52,161 nucleotides of DNA from Halobacillus sp. A1 (GTDB lineage Bacteria > Bacillota > Bacilli > Bacillales > Halobacillaceae): the NCBI RefSeq assembly GCF_024189295.1, contig NZ_JAIZEN010000021.1, forward strand, positions 1 through 52,161, read 5' to 3'. The notes below the pieces were generated by a model. It had not been told where the DNA came from. It did not search any database and saw nothing but the letters and a program-made list of their open reading frames with translations. The translations under genes and the position numbers were made by a program. Positions 37,428-46,278 of the stretch are shown piece after piece. Within the stretch, counting starts at the first letter, position 1; every line of letters starts with the position of its first letter.

Positions 37428-37925
37428 CTATGACGTTTTCACTCTGAATAATGGCTGACCGTATTCTACTAGTTCGCCATCATCCACTAGAATTTCAACG
37501 ATTTCACCGGATACTTCAGCTTCAATTTCATTAAATAACTTCATGGCCTCTACGATACAGACAACACTATCCTGCTTTACGCTGTCACCGACTTTTACGT
37601 ATGCACCCTCTTCTGGTGAAGGTGATTCATAAAAAGTCCCCACCATAGGAGAAGTGATTTCTTTATCATAGTCAGCTTTTGCTTCAGGCTCTTCTTTACT
37701 CTCTTCCGCCTTTGTAGTTTCCTGTTTAGGTTCAGGCGTCTCTCTTACTTCTGGTTCTGGTTCTGGTTTTTTAGCAGTTTCCTTAATGGCCGGCGCATCT
37801 GTGACGACCTGTCCACCACTTTTCTTCATACATACTTTAGTTCCATTTGTTTCGTAAGAAAATTCGTCAATTTGTGATTGATCAATCAACTTAATTAGTT
37901 CTCTAATTTCTTGAACTTTTAACAT
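37428..37925 (-). CDS. accB: Biotin carboxyl carrier protein of acetyl-CoA carboxylase
   Basis: A 165-residue carrier with a short N-terminal helix ([15 protein letters not shown]), a Pro/Glu/Ala-rich flexible linker (about 45-90), and a C-terminal biotinyl domain. The biotin site is EAMKLFNEI with Lys129, and the family's thumb region [16 protein letters not shown] is intact. First gene of the accB-accC-yqhY operon, with a candidate sigma-A promoter at 37986-38015 and AAAGGGG before the ATG. Confidence 0.96.
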   Translation of the reverse strand: MLKVQEIRELIKLIDQSQIDEFSYETNGTKVCMKKSGGQVVTDAPAIKETAKKPEPEPEVRETPEPKQETTKAEESKEEPEAKADYDKEITSPMVGTFYESPSPEEGAYVKVGDSVKQDSVVCIVEAMKLFNEIEAEVSGEIVEILVDDGELVEYGQPLFRVKTS

Positions 37926-37985
37926 CTTAGGGCACCCCTTTATGTAAATTAACTTTTATGACTGGTACTAATAACTCCTTCTAAC

Positions 37986-38015
37986 ATTCTACGACACAAT
38001 GACGTCTAACTGCAA
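37986..38015 (-). promoter_or_regulatory. Candidate sigma-A promoter of accB
   Basis: On the minus strand TTGCAG (38015-38010) and TAGAAT (37991-37986) are 18 bases apart, about 60 bases before the accB start. No other regulatory motif was recognised around it. Confidence 0.55.
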
Positions 38016-38043
38016 CTATCCCTAAAGAACATTATCAACAATT

Positions 38044-38077
38044 AAAAAACCTCCTGAATCACTGCACAGGAGGTTTT
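38044..38077 (-). terminator. Terminator of the spoIIIA operon
   Basis: An 11-bp stem AAAACCTCCTG (38046-38056) with CAGGAGGTTTT (38067-38077), with a run of T on the minus strand after the stem. It lies five bases after the spoIIIAH stop. Confidence 0.85.
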
Positions 38078-38081
38078 CTAT

Positions 38082-38630
38082 TTATTTACTCGGTTGGAAC
38101 TTCACTTCCACTCTCATTTGTCCGAATTCATCCGACACCATCTGCATGATTTCTCTTGTTTCCGCCTTAGTAAGTTCATCGGCTTTGACAGTAACTTGAA
38201 TGACTTCATCTTCGGCTCTTACAAGCACGTCCTCATATGGAATGCTTGCTCGGATTGTATTTTCTAAAATGGATTCTTTAGAAGAAGTTTCCTGCAATGT
38301 TTCCATTTCTTCCATCGCTTCGTTCTTCTCCTCTGCGGAATATTCACTGGAAGCTACAATCTCAGATAATTGCTCTGTTTTTTGGTCTCTTTCGCTTTGT
38401 GTTTCCAACCGAATCGATGCGAACAGTTCTTCAGCAGTAAAATCCGAAGTGACGACATCTTCTGAAGTCCCTTCCCCTTCCCCATTCACATCAACGTTTT
38501 CTCCCTCTTCCCACTGATCATCTTGTATGAAAGCCATCTCCCCATTATCTGGAGAAGTCATATAATACACACTTAACACAATCAATAAACTCAACATCGT
38601 CAATAGCCATACTGTCTGTTTTTTCACCAA
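38082..38630 (-). CDS. spoIIIAH: Stage III sporulation protein AH (SpoIIIAH)
   Basis: A 182-residue protein with one N-terminal membrane helix (about 5-25), an acidic linker, and a C-terminal EscJ/YscJ-like ring-building domain (about 90-180, VRAEDEVIQVTVKADELTKAE cut at its middle). In the mother-cell membrane it binds SpoIIQ from the forespore to build the channel (the feeding tube) across the two membranes. Last gene of the spoIIIA operon, 12 bases behind spoIIIAG and followed by a terminator. Residues 30-60 are more acidic than expected from B. subtilis, in keeping with a salt-adapted host. Confidence 0.94.
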   Translation of the reverse strand: MVKKQTVWLLTMLSLLIVLSVYYMTSPDNGEMAFIQDDQWEEGENVDVNGEGEGTSEDVVTSDFTAEELFASIRLETQSERDQKTEQLSEIVASSEYSAEEKNEAMEEMETLQETSSKESILENTIRASIPYEDVLVRAEDEVIQVTVKADELTKAETREIMQMVSDEFGQMRVEVKFQPSK

Positions 38631-38642
38631 TCTAATCCCTCC

Positions 38643-39254
38643 CTATGATTTAGGTAAAACTGATACTCTATGACTGGGTACATCGAGCACCTTGGACACT
38701 GCATCAACGACCCATTCTTTGACCTTCATCTGCTCTACACCTTTTGCTGTGACGAATACCCCGCTTACCTCAGGCTTATTTGTTTTCGTAAGCAGCGGCA
38801 CTTCTTGATCGCCCTGTCGGACTAATACTAGCTGCTGTTCCTTTGAATAGTCCTCAATCTCCCTTTCCCCTCCATTCTTATCTGTTTCCTTCGTTGTCTG
38901 CTTTCCAATAATCAAGTTTTTGTCATACACTTTTTCCTCCGTCGCAGATAAATTGATCATTAACTCCACCTCACTCACTCCTTGGATATTCTCCAGAAGC
39001 GGCTTCAGCTGCGACTCGAATTCTGATTCCAGCTGCTCAACAGAAAGGGAGGTCTCTTCCACTTCCTGGCTCAACGTTTCGGAATCGCTTTCCACAGGAG
39101 GCGGGCTGCTTGTATCAGGCGTCTGAAACCAATTACTCATTAAAATGAAGAGTACTCCAATTATTCCGATAATGATAAAATATTTGCGTTTGTTCACGCT
39201 GTTTCCATCTTTTGAAGTCAATGGGCTTACGAGTTTACTCCACCATTTACTCAT
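38643..39254 (-). CDS. spoIIIAG: Stage III sporulation protein AG (SpoIIIAG)
   Basis: About 203 residues: a short cytoplasmic start, one membrane helix (about 25-42, IGVLFILMSNWF), a Ser/Glu-rich linker, and a secretin-ring-like domain with LLENIQGVSEVELMINLS and SGVFVTAKGVE. It forms a large ring in the SpoIIIA-SpoIIQ channel. I start at the ATG at 39254, with GGGAGGA six bases upstream; an in-frame TTG eight codons earlier lacks a ribosome site. The start overlaps spoIIIAF by eight bases. Confidence 0.94.
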   Translation of the reverse strand: MSKWWSKLVSPLTSKDGNSVNKRKYFIIIGIIGVLFILMSNWFQTPDTSSPPPVESDSETLSQEVEETSLSVEQLESEFESQLKPLLENIQGVSEVELMINLSATEEKVYDKNLIIGKQTTKETDKNGGEREIEDYSKEQQLVLVRQGDQEVPLLTKTNKPEVSGVFVTAKGVEQMKVKEWVVDAVSKVLDVPSHRVSVLPKS

Positions 39255-39861
39255 GGCCTTCCTCCCAGTGAATTTCAATTTGCTGTCGATTTAGATCTAG
39301 TTGGTCCGCGACATACTTATATATCCTGTCACGATCTTCATTTCTTACTGTCAATTTTTGATTTGTATCCTCACTTGAGGTGGAAATGATTACTTCTTCT
39401 ATGTCACCCTCCTCGCTGTTCGAGGATACAAATAATATGAGCTTGTCCAGTGATTCCATTGAATATGGTTCTTCCAGAAACTTGAATTCCACTTGATTAA
39501 GGCTGAGTTCATAATCGGCTTTTAAAGGTTTCTGCAGCTGATCTAAGACTGCTTCTTCCACTTGCTGTAATGTATATGCATCTTGTCCACGTAATATTTC
39601 ATTTTTCTTGTCTTCGATTTCTCCACTCATTTCTTCCGTTTCAATACTAGTGTGCATCCTGCTTTCAACAGACTGAATGATTTGCTGCGGATCCAGCTTC
39701 AAAAACTGGAGCAGCGGATCTAAAATAACTAACAGGAGAAGAATCGCCATCACTAATCTTGCATACTTCCTCATTGCTCCTGAAGGCAGCAGAGCATCTG
39801 CAACCATAGCTAACAACAAAAATAATACAATCTCTGTTATCCACTGGATAAATACTTGCAT
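39247..39861 (-). CDS. spoIIIAF: Stage III sporulation protein AF (SpoIIIAF)
   Basis: A 204-residue protein with two N-terminal membrane helices (about 8-24 and 33-53) followed by a soluble domain with ring-building-motif resemblance. IQWITEIVLFLLLAMVADALLP and YARLVMAILLLLVILDPLL (each shown only in part here) are the family's membrane region. It belongs to the mother-cell half of the channel. It lies ten bases after spoIIIAE and overlaps spoIIIAG. Confidence 0.92.
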   Translation of the reverse strand: MQVFIQWITEIVLFLLLAMVADALLPSGAMRKYARLVMAILLLLVILDPLLQFLKLDPQQIIQSVESRMHTSIETEEMSGEIEDKKNEILRGQDAYTLQQVEEAVLDQLQKPLKADYELSLNQVEFKFLEEPYSMESLDKLILFVSSNSEEGDIEEVIISTSSEDTNQKLTVRNEDRDRIYKYVADQLDLNRQQIEIHWEEGHE

Positions 39862-39871
39862 ATGATCACCC

Positions 39872-41041
39872 TTATCGAACCATCATCGTAATATTACTTG
39901 CAGCTACCATAATGACTATGACTAAAAAAAACATCATTGATACCATAAGCAAGGCAGCAAATATATACATCATATGACGACTGACAATATCCATAGCTGT
40001 CACGATCGGGCCATCTCCTAATGGCTGCAGAAGTGCCGCAGCTAATTTATATATGATCGCTATGGCCAAAATTTTCAAAGCAGGAAATAAGGCGATCCCT
40101 AACAGGATGACAACCCCTGCCAGACCGAGCGTATTTTTCAAAATTAGGGAGGCTCCCAAAATTGTATCGGTGGCATCTGTGAATAGTCTTCCTACGACCG
40201 GGACGAAGTTTCCTGTAACAAATCTTGCTGTTTTCATCGTGACACCATCCTGGACAGCGGTGACTGTTCCTTGTACCGAAATTACACCTAAGAACAAAGT
40301 TAAATATACCGCCATCACTGCGACTCCAGTTTTTCGTAATAATTCTGCCAGCTGGTCTACTTTGAACGACTCATTCAATGTGCCGACAATCAGCAGAAGA
40401 GCAGATGAAGCAAATAATGGAATTAATAAATGTTTTACCAATAGGCCGCTGGATTGGACTAAAGCAATTATAATTGGATGAAAAAAAGATATGGACAGAA
40501 GATGGCTGAAGGATGCCATTATTCCGAGTAATAAAGGAAGCAGTCCGATCATGAAACTGCTCATCTGGTTTATAGCGCCAAGGGTGTATTCGATGACTTG
40601 TCCAAAGCTTTCTAGAGCCAAACCAATAAGCACAAGATAGACGACCATATAAGCAATGTTGGAAATCACGGTATTCTCAAAAGATGACTGCATTGCTTGA
40701 AGCAGCGTACTGAACAACGTCAAAAATAATAGTGCACCAAGCAGCTTTCCATTCGAAAGAAGTTCATTAAACAGGAAATGAAGAATTCCTGATATCCAGC
40801 CAGAAGGTTCGACTTCTTTTTCGCTCCAGTCACTCATATCACTGAAAGAAATCGAAGGCATATACTCTCCGTATTGTTCGTGTAATTGCTCGTAGTTCCT
40901 CTCTAATTCTTCTGTTGAAAAATGTTCTCTTAACGATTCAACTTCTTCATTTGTAGTTGCAGCTGAGATGGCCATCGGAAAGAGAAGGAGTCCTATCCAT
41001 AAAAAACATATAGACGTCATTAATTTCATGGCATACCTCAA
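39872..41041 (-). CDS. spoIIIAE: Stage III sporulation protein AE (SpoIIIAE)
   Basis: A 389-residue polytopic membrane protein with an N-terminal signal-like helix, an acidic extracellular stretch (about 30-80, which contains EREE-type sequence), and about seven to eight further helices to the C-terminus. It is the largest membrane component of the sporulation channel; an export function has been proposed. The conserved GNFVPVVGRLFTDATDTI loop is present. Four bases separate it from spoIIIAD. Confidence 0.94.
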   Translation of the reverse strand: MRYAMKLMTSICFLWIGLLLFPMAISAATTNEEVESLREHFSTEELERNYEQLHEQYGEYMPSISFSDMSDWSEKEVEPSGWISGILHFLFNELLSNGKLLGALLFLTLFSTLLQAMQSSFENTVISNIAYMVVYLVLIGLALESFGQVIEYTLGAINQMSSFMIGLLPLLLGIMASFSHLLSISFFHPIIIALVQSSGLLVKHLLIPLFASSALLLIVGTLNESFKVDQLAELLRKTGVAVMAVYLTLFLGVISVQGTVTAVQDGVTMKTARFVTGNFVPVVGRLFTDATDTILGASLILKNTLGLAGVVILLGIALFPALKILAIAIIYKLAAALLQPLGDGPIVTAMDIVSRHMMYIFAALLMVSMMFFLVIVIMVAASNITMMVR

Positions 41042-41044
41042 TCC

Positions 41045-41443
41045 TTAACCTGCCGCTCCAGGTATGAAATCCAAGATCGTTTCAATTAACGCCGTTATGA
41101 TAGGTATCGCTAACATCAATATGAATAACTTTCCAGCTAATTCAACCTTTGATGCTAAAGCTCCAAGCCCCGCATCACGGATGAGCTGAGCACCAAATTC
41201 TGTGATGTAAGCAATACCTATGATTTTAAGAATGGTTTTAAAATAAATCGATTCGACATGAGCTTGTTCAGCCATATATTGAAGAAGAGAAAAAATATAT
41301 TTAATTTGATCCAATATGGAAATGAAAATCAACAAAACTGTAAATAACAACAAAAGAAATGCGATAGAAGACTTTTGCTCTTTCAATAAGATGATGAGCA
41401 TGGTAGCTATTAAACCTATAGAGACGATTTGAATGATGTCCAT
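41045..41443 (-). CDS. spoIIIAD: Stage III sporulation protein AD (SpoIIIAD)
   Basis: A 132-residue membrane protein with about four helices, no soluble domain, and the family segment KIIGIAYITEFGAQLIRDAG. It is thought to work with SpoIIIAC in the membrane base of the channel. It follows spoIIIAC by five bases and precedes spoIIIAE by one codon's length. Another frame of the same strand (41301-41525) also stays open but is only a shadow of this gene. Confidence 0.94.
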   Translation of the reverse strand: MDIIQIVSIGLIATMLIILLKEQKSSIAFLLLLFTVLLIFISILDQIKYIFSLLQYMAEQAHVESIYFKTILKIIGIAYITEFGAQLIRDAGLGALASKVELAGKLFILMLAIPIITALIETILDFIPGAAG

Positions 41444-41448
41444 ACCGG

Positions 41449-41655
41449 TTATCCCTGGTAAAGAAATACGGATTTGATTTGCTGGAATAAATCAGCAAGT
41501 CTGTGCAACACGATGAATAACACAATGATGAACCCTGTCAAAGTAACAACTTGAGCAATTTCTTCTTTTCCCATTTGCTTTAGAATACTGTGGAACATAG
41601 CTACGATGATTCCTATCCCAGCAATTTGAAACAGGATGGATGCGTCTTGGAACAA
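41449..41655 (-). CDS. spoIIIAC: Stage III sporulation protein AC (SpoIIIAC)
   Basis: A 68-residue protein with two membrane helices, ending in FQQIKSVFLYQG, close to the known SpoIIIAC ending. FQIAGIGIIVAMFHSILKQ and the conserved QMGKEE are present. The start is a TTG with GGAGGGG about seven bases upstream; 68 residues is exactly the family size. It lies 19 bases after spoIIIAB. Confidence 0.92.
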   Translation of the reverse strand: MFQDASILFQIAGIGIIVAMFHSILKQMGKEEIAQVVTLTGFIIVLFIVLHRLADLFQQIKSVFLYQG

Positions 41656-41674
41656 AAACGTCCCCTCCCCCTTG

Positions 41675-42184
41675 TCATATAAGTAGTAAAACCACTAATA
41701 AACCGCTAAGCACTCCAATACCGCGCGCCAGCCGCTGATGCTTGACTGAAACTTCAATCGCCTCATTAAGCTGTAAATCAAGGTGGTGCAAAGTTAACTT
41801 AATCTGCTTTTGCTGTTGATCCAGATCATGCTGTCCTAGTGTATTTCCAAATTGGATCAGTATATCCAATTCACTCTTGGCCATAGCATTCCAAAACCAT
41901 TGCTTTCTTAATTCTGAAGTCCATAACTCACTAAAGTCTGTACATGTACTTTTTCCATTTACTAAACTTGAGAAAAAATAGCAGATTGGCGAAGGGAGCA
42001 CTTTGGATAATTTTTCACATACATCCCACAATGAAGACTGACTGTAAACCATTTCTGCCTCTATCATTTGAAGGGCGCTTTTCCACTGTCTAATTTGCCC
42101 TGGACGCTTTTTGAACTTTGACGCAGCGTCAAAACCTACCCACGTGGTGGCGACTAGTACGATCAGCGCTCCCAACCACTCCAT
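41675..42184 (-). CDS. spoIIIAB: Stage III sporulation protein AB (SpoIIIAB)
   Basis: A 169-residue protein with an N-terminal membrane helix (LGALIVLVATTWVGF), a soluble helical domain (about 30-145) with IRQWKSALQMIEAEMVYSQ, and a C-terminal membrane helix (LSGLLVVLLLI). This resembles type II secretion GspF-like topology. Its start overlaps the end of spoIIIAA by 56 bases, longer than usual. The AGGGGGAGG site before the ATG supports it. Confidence 0.93.
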   Translation of the reverse strand: MEWLGALIVLVATTWVGFDAASKFKKRPGQIRQWKSALQMIEAEMVYSQSSLWDVCEKLSKVLPSPICYFFSSLVNGKSTCTDFSELWTSELRKQWFWNAMAKSELDILIQFGNTLGQHDLDQQQKQIKLTLHHLDLQLNEAIEVSVKHQRLARGIGVLSGLLVVLLLI

Positions 42185-43103
42185 GGTCCCCCTCCCCCTT
42201 TAACCTCATCAATTGACTACCCTTTTCGTCTAACACTTCAATGCAGCTAATTGGTGTAGATAGTCTATTAAGAATGATATATCTATCGAACGCTTGGTTT
42301 TCTATCAGTTCTTGAACATCCTGGCGCCGAGCTACAGATAATTGGTTGTTTCCATGTACGCTGCAAATCACCTGGACGCCGGTGTATATCGCTTCTTTTA
42401 TAGCAAGTGCATCTTCCATCCCCCCTATTTCATCAACAATGATGACTTCAGGAGACATTGAGCGGATCATCATCATCATACCGACAGCTTTTGGGCATCC
42501 ATCCATAACATCTGTCCGCTCCCCTACTTCAAGCTGAGGGACACCGTCTTTACAGGCAGCAATTTCAGATCTCTCATCAACGAGAGCCACTTTGGAGGCT
42601 GGTTTGAAATCTGTCCCAGAGCCAATCCATTTAGCAAGGTTCCTCAGTACGGTGGTCTTACCTGAATGAGGCGGACCGATAATTAATGTATTCAGCCACC
42701 TTCCCTCATTTAATAGATAAGGCAGAATCTTTCTTCCGCTATCAATAGATGAGCGAGCTACTCTAATATTCATAAACGTTATATCTTTTAAAACTTCTAC
42801 ACTTTGTGCGTGGATGTTGGTTTTTCCAGCCAGTCCAATCCTGTGCCCCCCTTCTATCGTTATAAATCCTTCCTTCATCTCTTCCTTGAACTTATAGACG
42901 GAGAACTGGCTTACTTGGTTGAGTACGTACGATAAGTCTTGCCTCCCTGCCACTTGATTCGTTACATAAGACACTCCATTAGTATCCGTCACTTCCAAGC
43001 AACGGTTCACTCGAAGGCGTATCTCTTGAACGGTATTCCAATCAATGTTTTCATGCATAGCGGGATGGTATGGCTTCGGAAACAGCCGGATAATTTCCTT
43101 CAT
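42129..43103 (-). CDS. spoIIIAA: Stage III sporulation protein AA, ATPase (SpoIIIAA)
   Basis: About 324 residues, an AAA+ type ATPase related to secretion ATPases and the only energy-coupling member of the channel operon. Walker A is GPPHSGKTT; Walker B-like VIIVDEIGG and the preceding MMMMIRSMSPEVI follow. I start at the ATG at 43103, with AAAGGAG nine bases upstream. The frame stays open to 43256, but that part would run across the sigma-E-like promoter and has no ribosome site. First gene of the spoIIIA operon. The C-terminus overlaps spoIIIAB by 56 bases. Confidence 0.94.
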   Translation of the reverse strand: MKEIIRLFPKPYHPAMHENIDWNTVQEIRLRVNRCLEVTDTNGVSYVTNQVAGRQDLSYVLNQVSQFSVYKFKEEMKEGFITIEGGHRIGLAGKTNIHAQSVEVLKDITFMNIRVARSSIDSGRKILPYLLNEGRWLNTLIIGPPHSGKTTVLRNLAKWIGSGTDFKPASKVALVDERSEIAACKDGVPQLEVGERTDVMDGCPKAVGMMMMIRSMSPEVIIVDEIGGMEDALAIKEAIYTGVQVICSVHGNNQLSVARRQDVQELIENQAFDRYIILNRLSTPISCIEVLDEKGSQLMRLKGEGDHGVVGSADRTSRHHVGRF

Positions 43104-43134
43104 GGCACCATTCTCCTTTAGATGCTTTACCTTA

Positions 43135-43161
43135 TATGTATGTCCTCTCTCAAAAGTTATG
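43135..43161 (-). promoter_or_regulatory. Sigma-E-like promoter of the spoIIIA operon
   Basis: On the minus strand CATAACT (43161-43155) and CATACATA (43142-43135) are separated by 12 bases, or 13 if the -35 is read one base earlier. They fit the mother-cell sigma-E pattern (-35 about KMATATT, -10 CATACAHT). They lie about 32 bases before the spoIIIAA start, where sigma-E transcription is known in B. subtilis. Confidence 0.65.
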
Positions 43162-43256
43162 ACACATGATAGAAAGTGGAAATAAAGAGATTGATATGCT
43201 GAATAAACACTTATTTCTATCATCATGAGAACAACCCTATTTATGGTTTTCGCCAC

Positions 43257-43288
43257 AAAAAAAAGAGCAGCCCTATCAGGACTACTCT
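43257..43288 (-). terminator. Terminator of efp
   Basis: On the minus strand AGAGTAGTCCT pairs with AGGGCTGCTCT (43288-43278 with 43274-43264), followed by a run of T. It lies 14 bases after the efp stop. Confidence 0.75.
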
Positions 43289-43301
43289 TCTAAACCCTTA
43301 T

Positions 43302-43859
43302 TTATGCTCTGGATACGTATTTACCGTCTGTCGTACTGATCAATAAAACTTCGTCTTCATTTATGAAGAATGGAACTTGTACAATCAGCCCTGTTTCAAG
43401 AGTTGCTGGTTTAGTTCCGCCACTAGCAGTGTCACCTTTAATTCCAGGCTCTGTTTCTACCACTTTAAGCTCTACGTTTTTAGGAAGCTCCACACCAATC
43501 GTTTCCCCTTGATAGGTTTGGATTTGAACTTCCATATTTTCTTTCAAATAATTGAGCTGATGAGAGATTTGAGCAGTAGGAAGTTCCACTTGCTCATAAT
43601 TTTCTGTATCCATGAACGCATGCATATCGCCCGAACCATATAGATATTGCATTCTTCTATTCTCTATGTGAGCCTTCTCAACCTTTTCTCCTCCACGGAA
43701 GGTTTTTTCCTGGATGTTTCCGTTTCGCAAATTACGAAGCTTTGAGCGTACAAATGCCGCTCCTTTTCCTGGTTTCACATGCTGAAAATCCATAACTTGC
43801 CAAATATTACCATCAACTTCAATCGTTAACCCTGTGCGAAAATCGTTCACAGATATCAT
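43302..43859 (-). CDS. efp: Elongation factor P
   Basis: A 185-residue translation factor with three beta-barrel domains that rescues ribosomes stalled at polyproline stretches. The tRNA-mimic loop [14 protein letters not shown] places the modified residue at Lys32, as in B. subtilis EF-P. The C-terminal signature region [17 protein letters not shown] is intact. Length is normal, and it follows pepQ by 17 bases as in Bacillus. Which enzyme modifies Lys32 is not shown in the window. Confidence 0.97.
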   Translation of the reverse strand: MISVNDFRTGLTIEVDGNIWQVMDFQHVKPGKGAAFVRSKLRNLRNGNIQEKTFRGGEKVEKAHIENRRMQYLYGSGDMHAFMDTENYEQVELPTAQISHQLNYLKENMEVQIQTYQGETIGVELPKNVELKVVETEPGIKGDTASGGTKPATLETGLIVQVPFFINEDEVLLISTTDGKYVSRA

Positions 43860-43876
43860 ATTGAATCCCCTCCTAA

Positions 43877-44938
43877 TTATAGTGTAATAAGCTTCTTAGT
43901 CGAATGACTTAATTTCTCGTTTCCGTTCTCAGTAATAATCGTATCATCTTCAATTCGGCAGCCGCCGATTTTCGGAACATAGATGCCCGGCTCTACAGTC
44001 ACAACCATACCAGGTTCCAATTTTACGTCTGATCTAAACGATAGACCGGGACCTTCATGGACATCGAGGCCAATACCGTGACCAGTCGAGTGACCAAAGT
44101 ATTCACCATAGCCTTTTTCCTTAATATAATCACGGGTCAGCGCATCTGCTTCTTTCCCAGTGATTCCAGCTTTTAAACCTTCCATACCCTTCAACTGGGC
44201 GTGGTACACTGTATCGTAGATTTCCTTTAGTTGATCACTGATTTCGCCGACAGCTACTGTACGGGTTATATCTGAACAATATCCTTTATATAGAGCACCG
44301 AAGTCTAATGTGACCAATTCTCCGGTTTGAATTTCTTTTTCAGAAGCAACTCCATGAGGAAGGGCGGAACGATACCCTGAAGCTACGATAATATCAAAGC
44401 TAGATGAGGAGGCACCTTGTTTTCTCATGAAGAATTCCAGCTCATTGGAGATATCAATTTCTCTGACACCCGGTTTTATATAGGAAAGGATATGCTCAAA
44501 TGCATCATCAGCTATTTTAGTGGCATCCTTTAATATAGTAAGCTCATCTTCAGTCTTTATCAAGCGTAATTTTTCGACCATCCCTGAGGTCGGAACAAGC
44601 TCAGCGTCCAATTTCTTAGCAAACATGTCGAATTGCCCATATGTAAGATGATCTTTTTCAAAACCTACCTTCTTCAAGCCAAGCTTATCGACCTGAGTCG
44701 CCACTTCCTCATGTAAAGGTACTTTATGTTCAACAATCTCAAAATTGACGGCTTGCTCAGCAGCTTGTTCAGTATACCTGAAATCCGTAATAAACAAAGC
44801 TTTATTATGAGTAATAAGCAAGGCTCCGGATGAACCTGTAAAATTCGCTAAATAGCGGCGGTTCTTTTCACTCATTATCAATAATCCATCTAATTGTTGC
44901 TCTTCAAAAGCCTGGCGTAAGTTATCAAGTTTACCCAT
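43877..44938 (-). CDS. yqhT: Xaa-Pro aminopeptidase/dipeptidase (M24B; YqhT)
   Basis: A 353-residue pita-bread-fold metallopeptidase that releases residues N-terminal to proline. The five metal ligands appear in order: [18 protein letters not shown] (two Asp), [10 protein letters not shown] (His), VTVEPGIYV (Glu) and CRIEDDTII (Glu). An N-terminal creatinase-like domain (1-125) precedes them. It overlaps aroQ by eight bases and is directly upstream of efp; the pairing with EF-P in proline-related metabolism is conserved in Firmicutes. Confidence 0.94.
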   Translation of the reverse strand: MGKLDNLRQAFEEQQLDGLLIMSEKNRRYLANFTGSSGALLITHNKALFITDFRYTEQAAEQAVNFEIVEHKVPLHEEVATQVDKLGLKKVGFEKDHLTYGQFDMFAKKLDAELVPTSGMVEKLRLIKTEDELTILKDATKIADDAFEHILSYIKPGVREIDISNELEFFMRKQGASSSSFDIIVASGYRSALPHGVASEKEIQTGELVTLDFGALYKGYCSDITRTVAVGEISDQLKEIYDTVYHAQLKGMEGLKAGITGKEADALTRDYIKEKGYGEYFGHSTGHGIGLDVHEGPGLSFRSDVKLEPGMVVTVEPGIYVPKIGGCRIEDDTIITENGNEKLSHSTKKLITL

Positions 44939-45392
44939 CAGCTTCTCCCCCTTCGTTTTCCAGTTTATTAATCAATCCTAACGCAGCGATTCGGTAGCCT
45001 TCGATTCCGAATCCTACAATTTGGCCCATACATACAGGCGCTAACATGGAATGATGCCTGAACTCTTCGCGCGCATGAACGTTTGAAATATGAATTTCAA
45101 CTACCGGTGCAGATATGCTGGCAATCGCATCACGCAAGGCAATGCTCGTATGAGTATAAGCTGCGGGGTTAAAAATAATTCCAGCCACAGTACCCTCCGC
45201 CTCGTGGAGGCGATCGATCAGTTCCCCTTCGTGATTTGATTGGAAGCACTCCAATTTATAGTGATAAGCTGAAGCAGCTTCCGTCACCAGACTCTCCACG
45301 TCTTGCAAAGTATGATGGCCATAGGTTTTCGGTTCTCTCTGACCAAGTCTATTCAAATTAGGGCCATTCAATAAAAGCAATCGTTTCAACAA
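44931..45392 (-). CDS. aroQ: Type II 3-dehydroquinate dehydratase
   Basis: A 153-residue shikimate-pathway enzyme (YqhS) dehydrating 3-dehydroquinate. LLLNGPNLNRLGQREPKTYG gives the catalytic Arg19 and Tyr24; FNPAAYTHTSIALRDA and VEIHISNVHAREEFRHHS carry the remaining active-site residues. It would form dodecamers. The start ATG overlaps nothing upstream; the preceding yqhR is about 65 bases away, so this gene probably opens the aroQ-pepQ-efp transcript. Confidence 0.96.
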   Translation of the reverse strand: MLKRLLLLNGPNLNRLGQREPKTYGHHTLQDVESLVTEAASAYHYKLECFQSNHEGELIDRLHEAEGTVAGIIFNPAAYTHTSIALRDAIASISAPVVEIHISNVHAREEFRHHSMLAPVCMGQIVGFGIEGYRIAALGLINKLENEGGEADG

Positions 45393-45458
45393 TCATCAGC
45401 CACCCAACTTTTTCAGAATGAATACTCTTCGTTATTTTATCATACTATGAGCATATCA

Positions 45459-45950
45459 TCACTTCGTCTGCTGGTTGTATTCGTGAAACTCATAAGATAT
45501 AGAATATCCAATGAATACGCCATATAAGATAAATAAGCATAAGTTAGTTACGATGGAATCTACTGATAATTCTCTCCAGTGAGGTACAGCGTCAAATATA
45601 GGATTTAGACCAAAATAAATTCCTACAAAAATCACTAGACCGAAAAGCAGTCCAGGCCATATACCATTCATACTTTTCAAAGCTGTATAATAGATAAGCG
45701 CTGTTAAAACAGATAATAAACCAACAATTATCACAGCTAATATCTCGCCCAATAAAGAACTTGTCCATTCTGTCTCCCAAAAAGAGCGAAAAACGAATGA
45801 TGCAGCTGATACTTCTGAAAAATGAAAATAGTAAGATAAAGCTCCAATCCCACTCCATAAAACTCCCGCAACGAATCCGACTGTTAATGATTTAGCCAGC
45901 ACACTATGCGGGGGTTCTTTTTTGCTTTGTTCTTTTTGTTCATCCGACAT
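45459..45950 (-). CDS. yqhR: YqhR-like membrane protein
   Basis: About 163 residues: a charged N-terminus (MSDEQKEQSKKEP) and four hydrophobic helices (about 20-42, 60-85, 92-112 and 133-152). It matches YqhR of Bacillus by pattern and position between aroQ and yqhP; the function is unknown. I start at the ATG at 45950, with GAGGTGA seven bases upstream; a GTG inside that site is the only longer option. The neighbouring gene yqhQ, found here in B. subtilis, is absent. Confidence 0.8.
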   Translation of the reverse strand: MSDEQKEQSKKEPPHSVLAKSLTVGFVAGVLWSGIGALSYYFHFSEVSAASFVFRSFWETEWTSSLLGEILAVIIVGLLSVLTALIYYTALKSMNGIWPGLLFGLVIFVGIYFGLNPIFDAVPHWRELSVDSIVTNLCLFILYGVFIGYSISYEFHEYNQQTK

Positions 45951-45959
45951 TATAATCAC

Positions 45960-46278
45960 CTCGAACTTATAGTTACCAACATTTTAAAATTTCATCCACT
46001 TTCGACCATCTTAATGGTAGTGAAACTTGCAAATATACTGTAAAATAAAAGTATAAAATATATAGAAGCAAATTTAAGCTACTAGTCAATTGTTTTTTAA
46101 ACGCAGCCCCAGAAGAATGAATACTTTAAGTATTTTCGGAAAGAATCTAAACTATGACCACGCTCCGTATAAGCTAATTAATAAAATATGCTAGAAAATG
46201 ATAAAAGTGCACAGAATAGTGGTATACAATTAGTAAAGACCTGAAATATGCCGAATTCTTAAAAAGGGGGATAACGCA
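45960..46278. other. AT-rich intergenic region between yqhR and yqhP
   Basis: About 320 bases without a plausible gene. The genes on either side are divergent, so it should hold both promoters. A TATACAAT at about 46222-46229 is a candidate -10 for the plus-strand gene, but no convincing -35 accompanies it. This is where yqhQ would lie in B. subtilis; I see no recognisable remnant of it. Confidence 0.4.

Noticed and set aside
41301-41525. A 74-residue frame overlapping spoIIIAC and spoIIIAD
   Set aside because: Both overlapped genes are unmistakable family members in their own frames; this one is a shadow.
43104-43256. N-terminal extension of spoIIIAA to 43256
   Set aside because: It crosses the sigma-E-like promoter, has no ribosome site, and the ATG at 43103 has AAAGGAG at ideal spacing.
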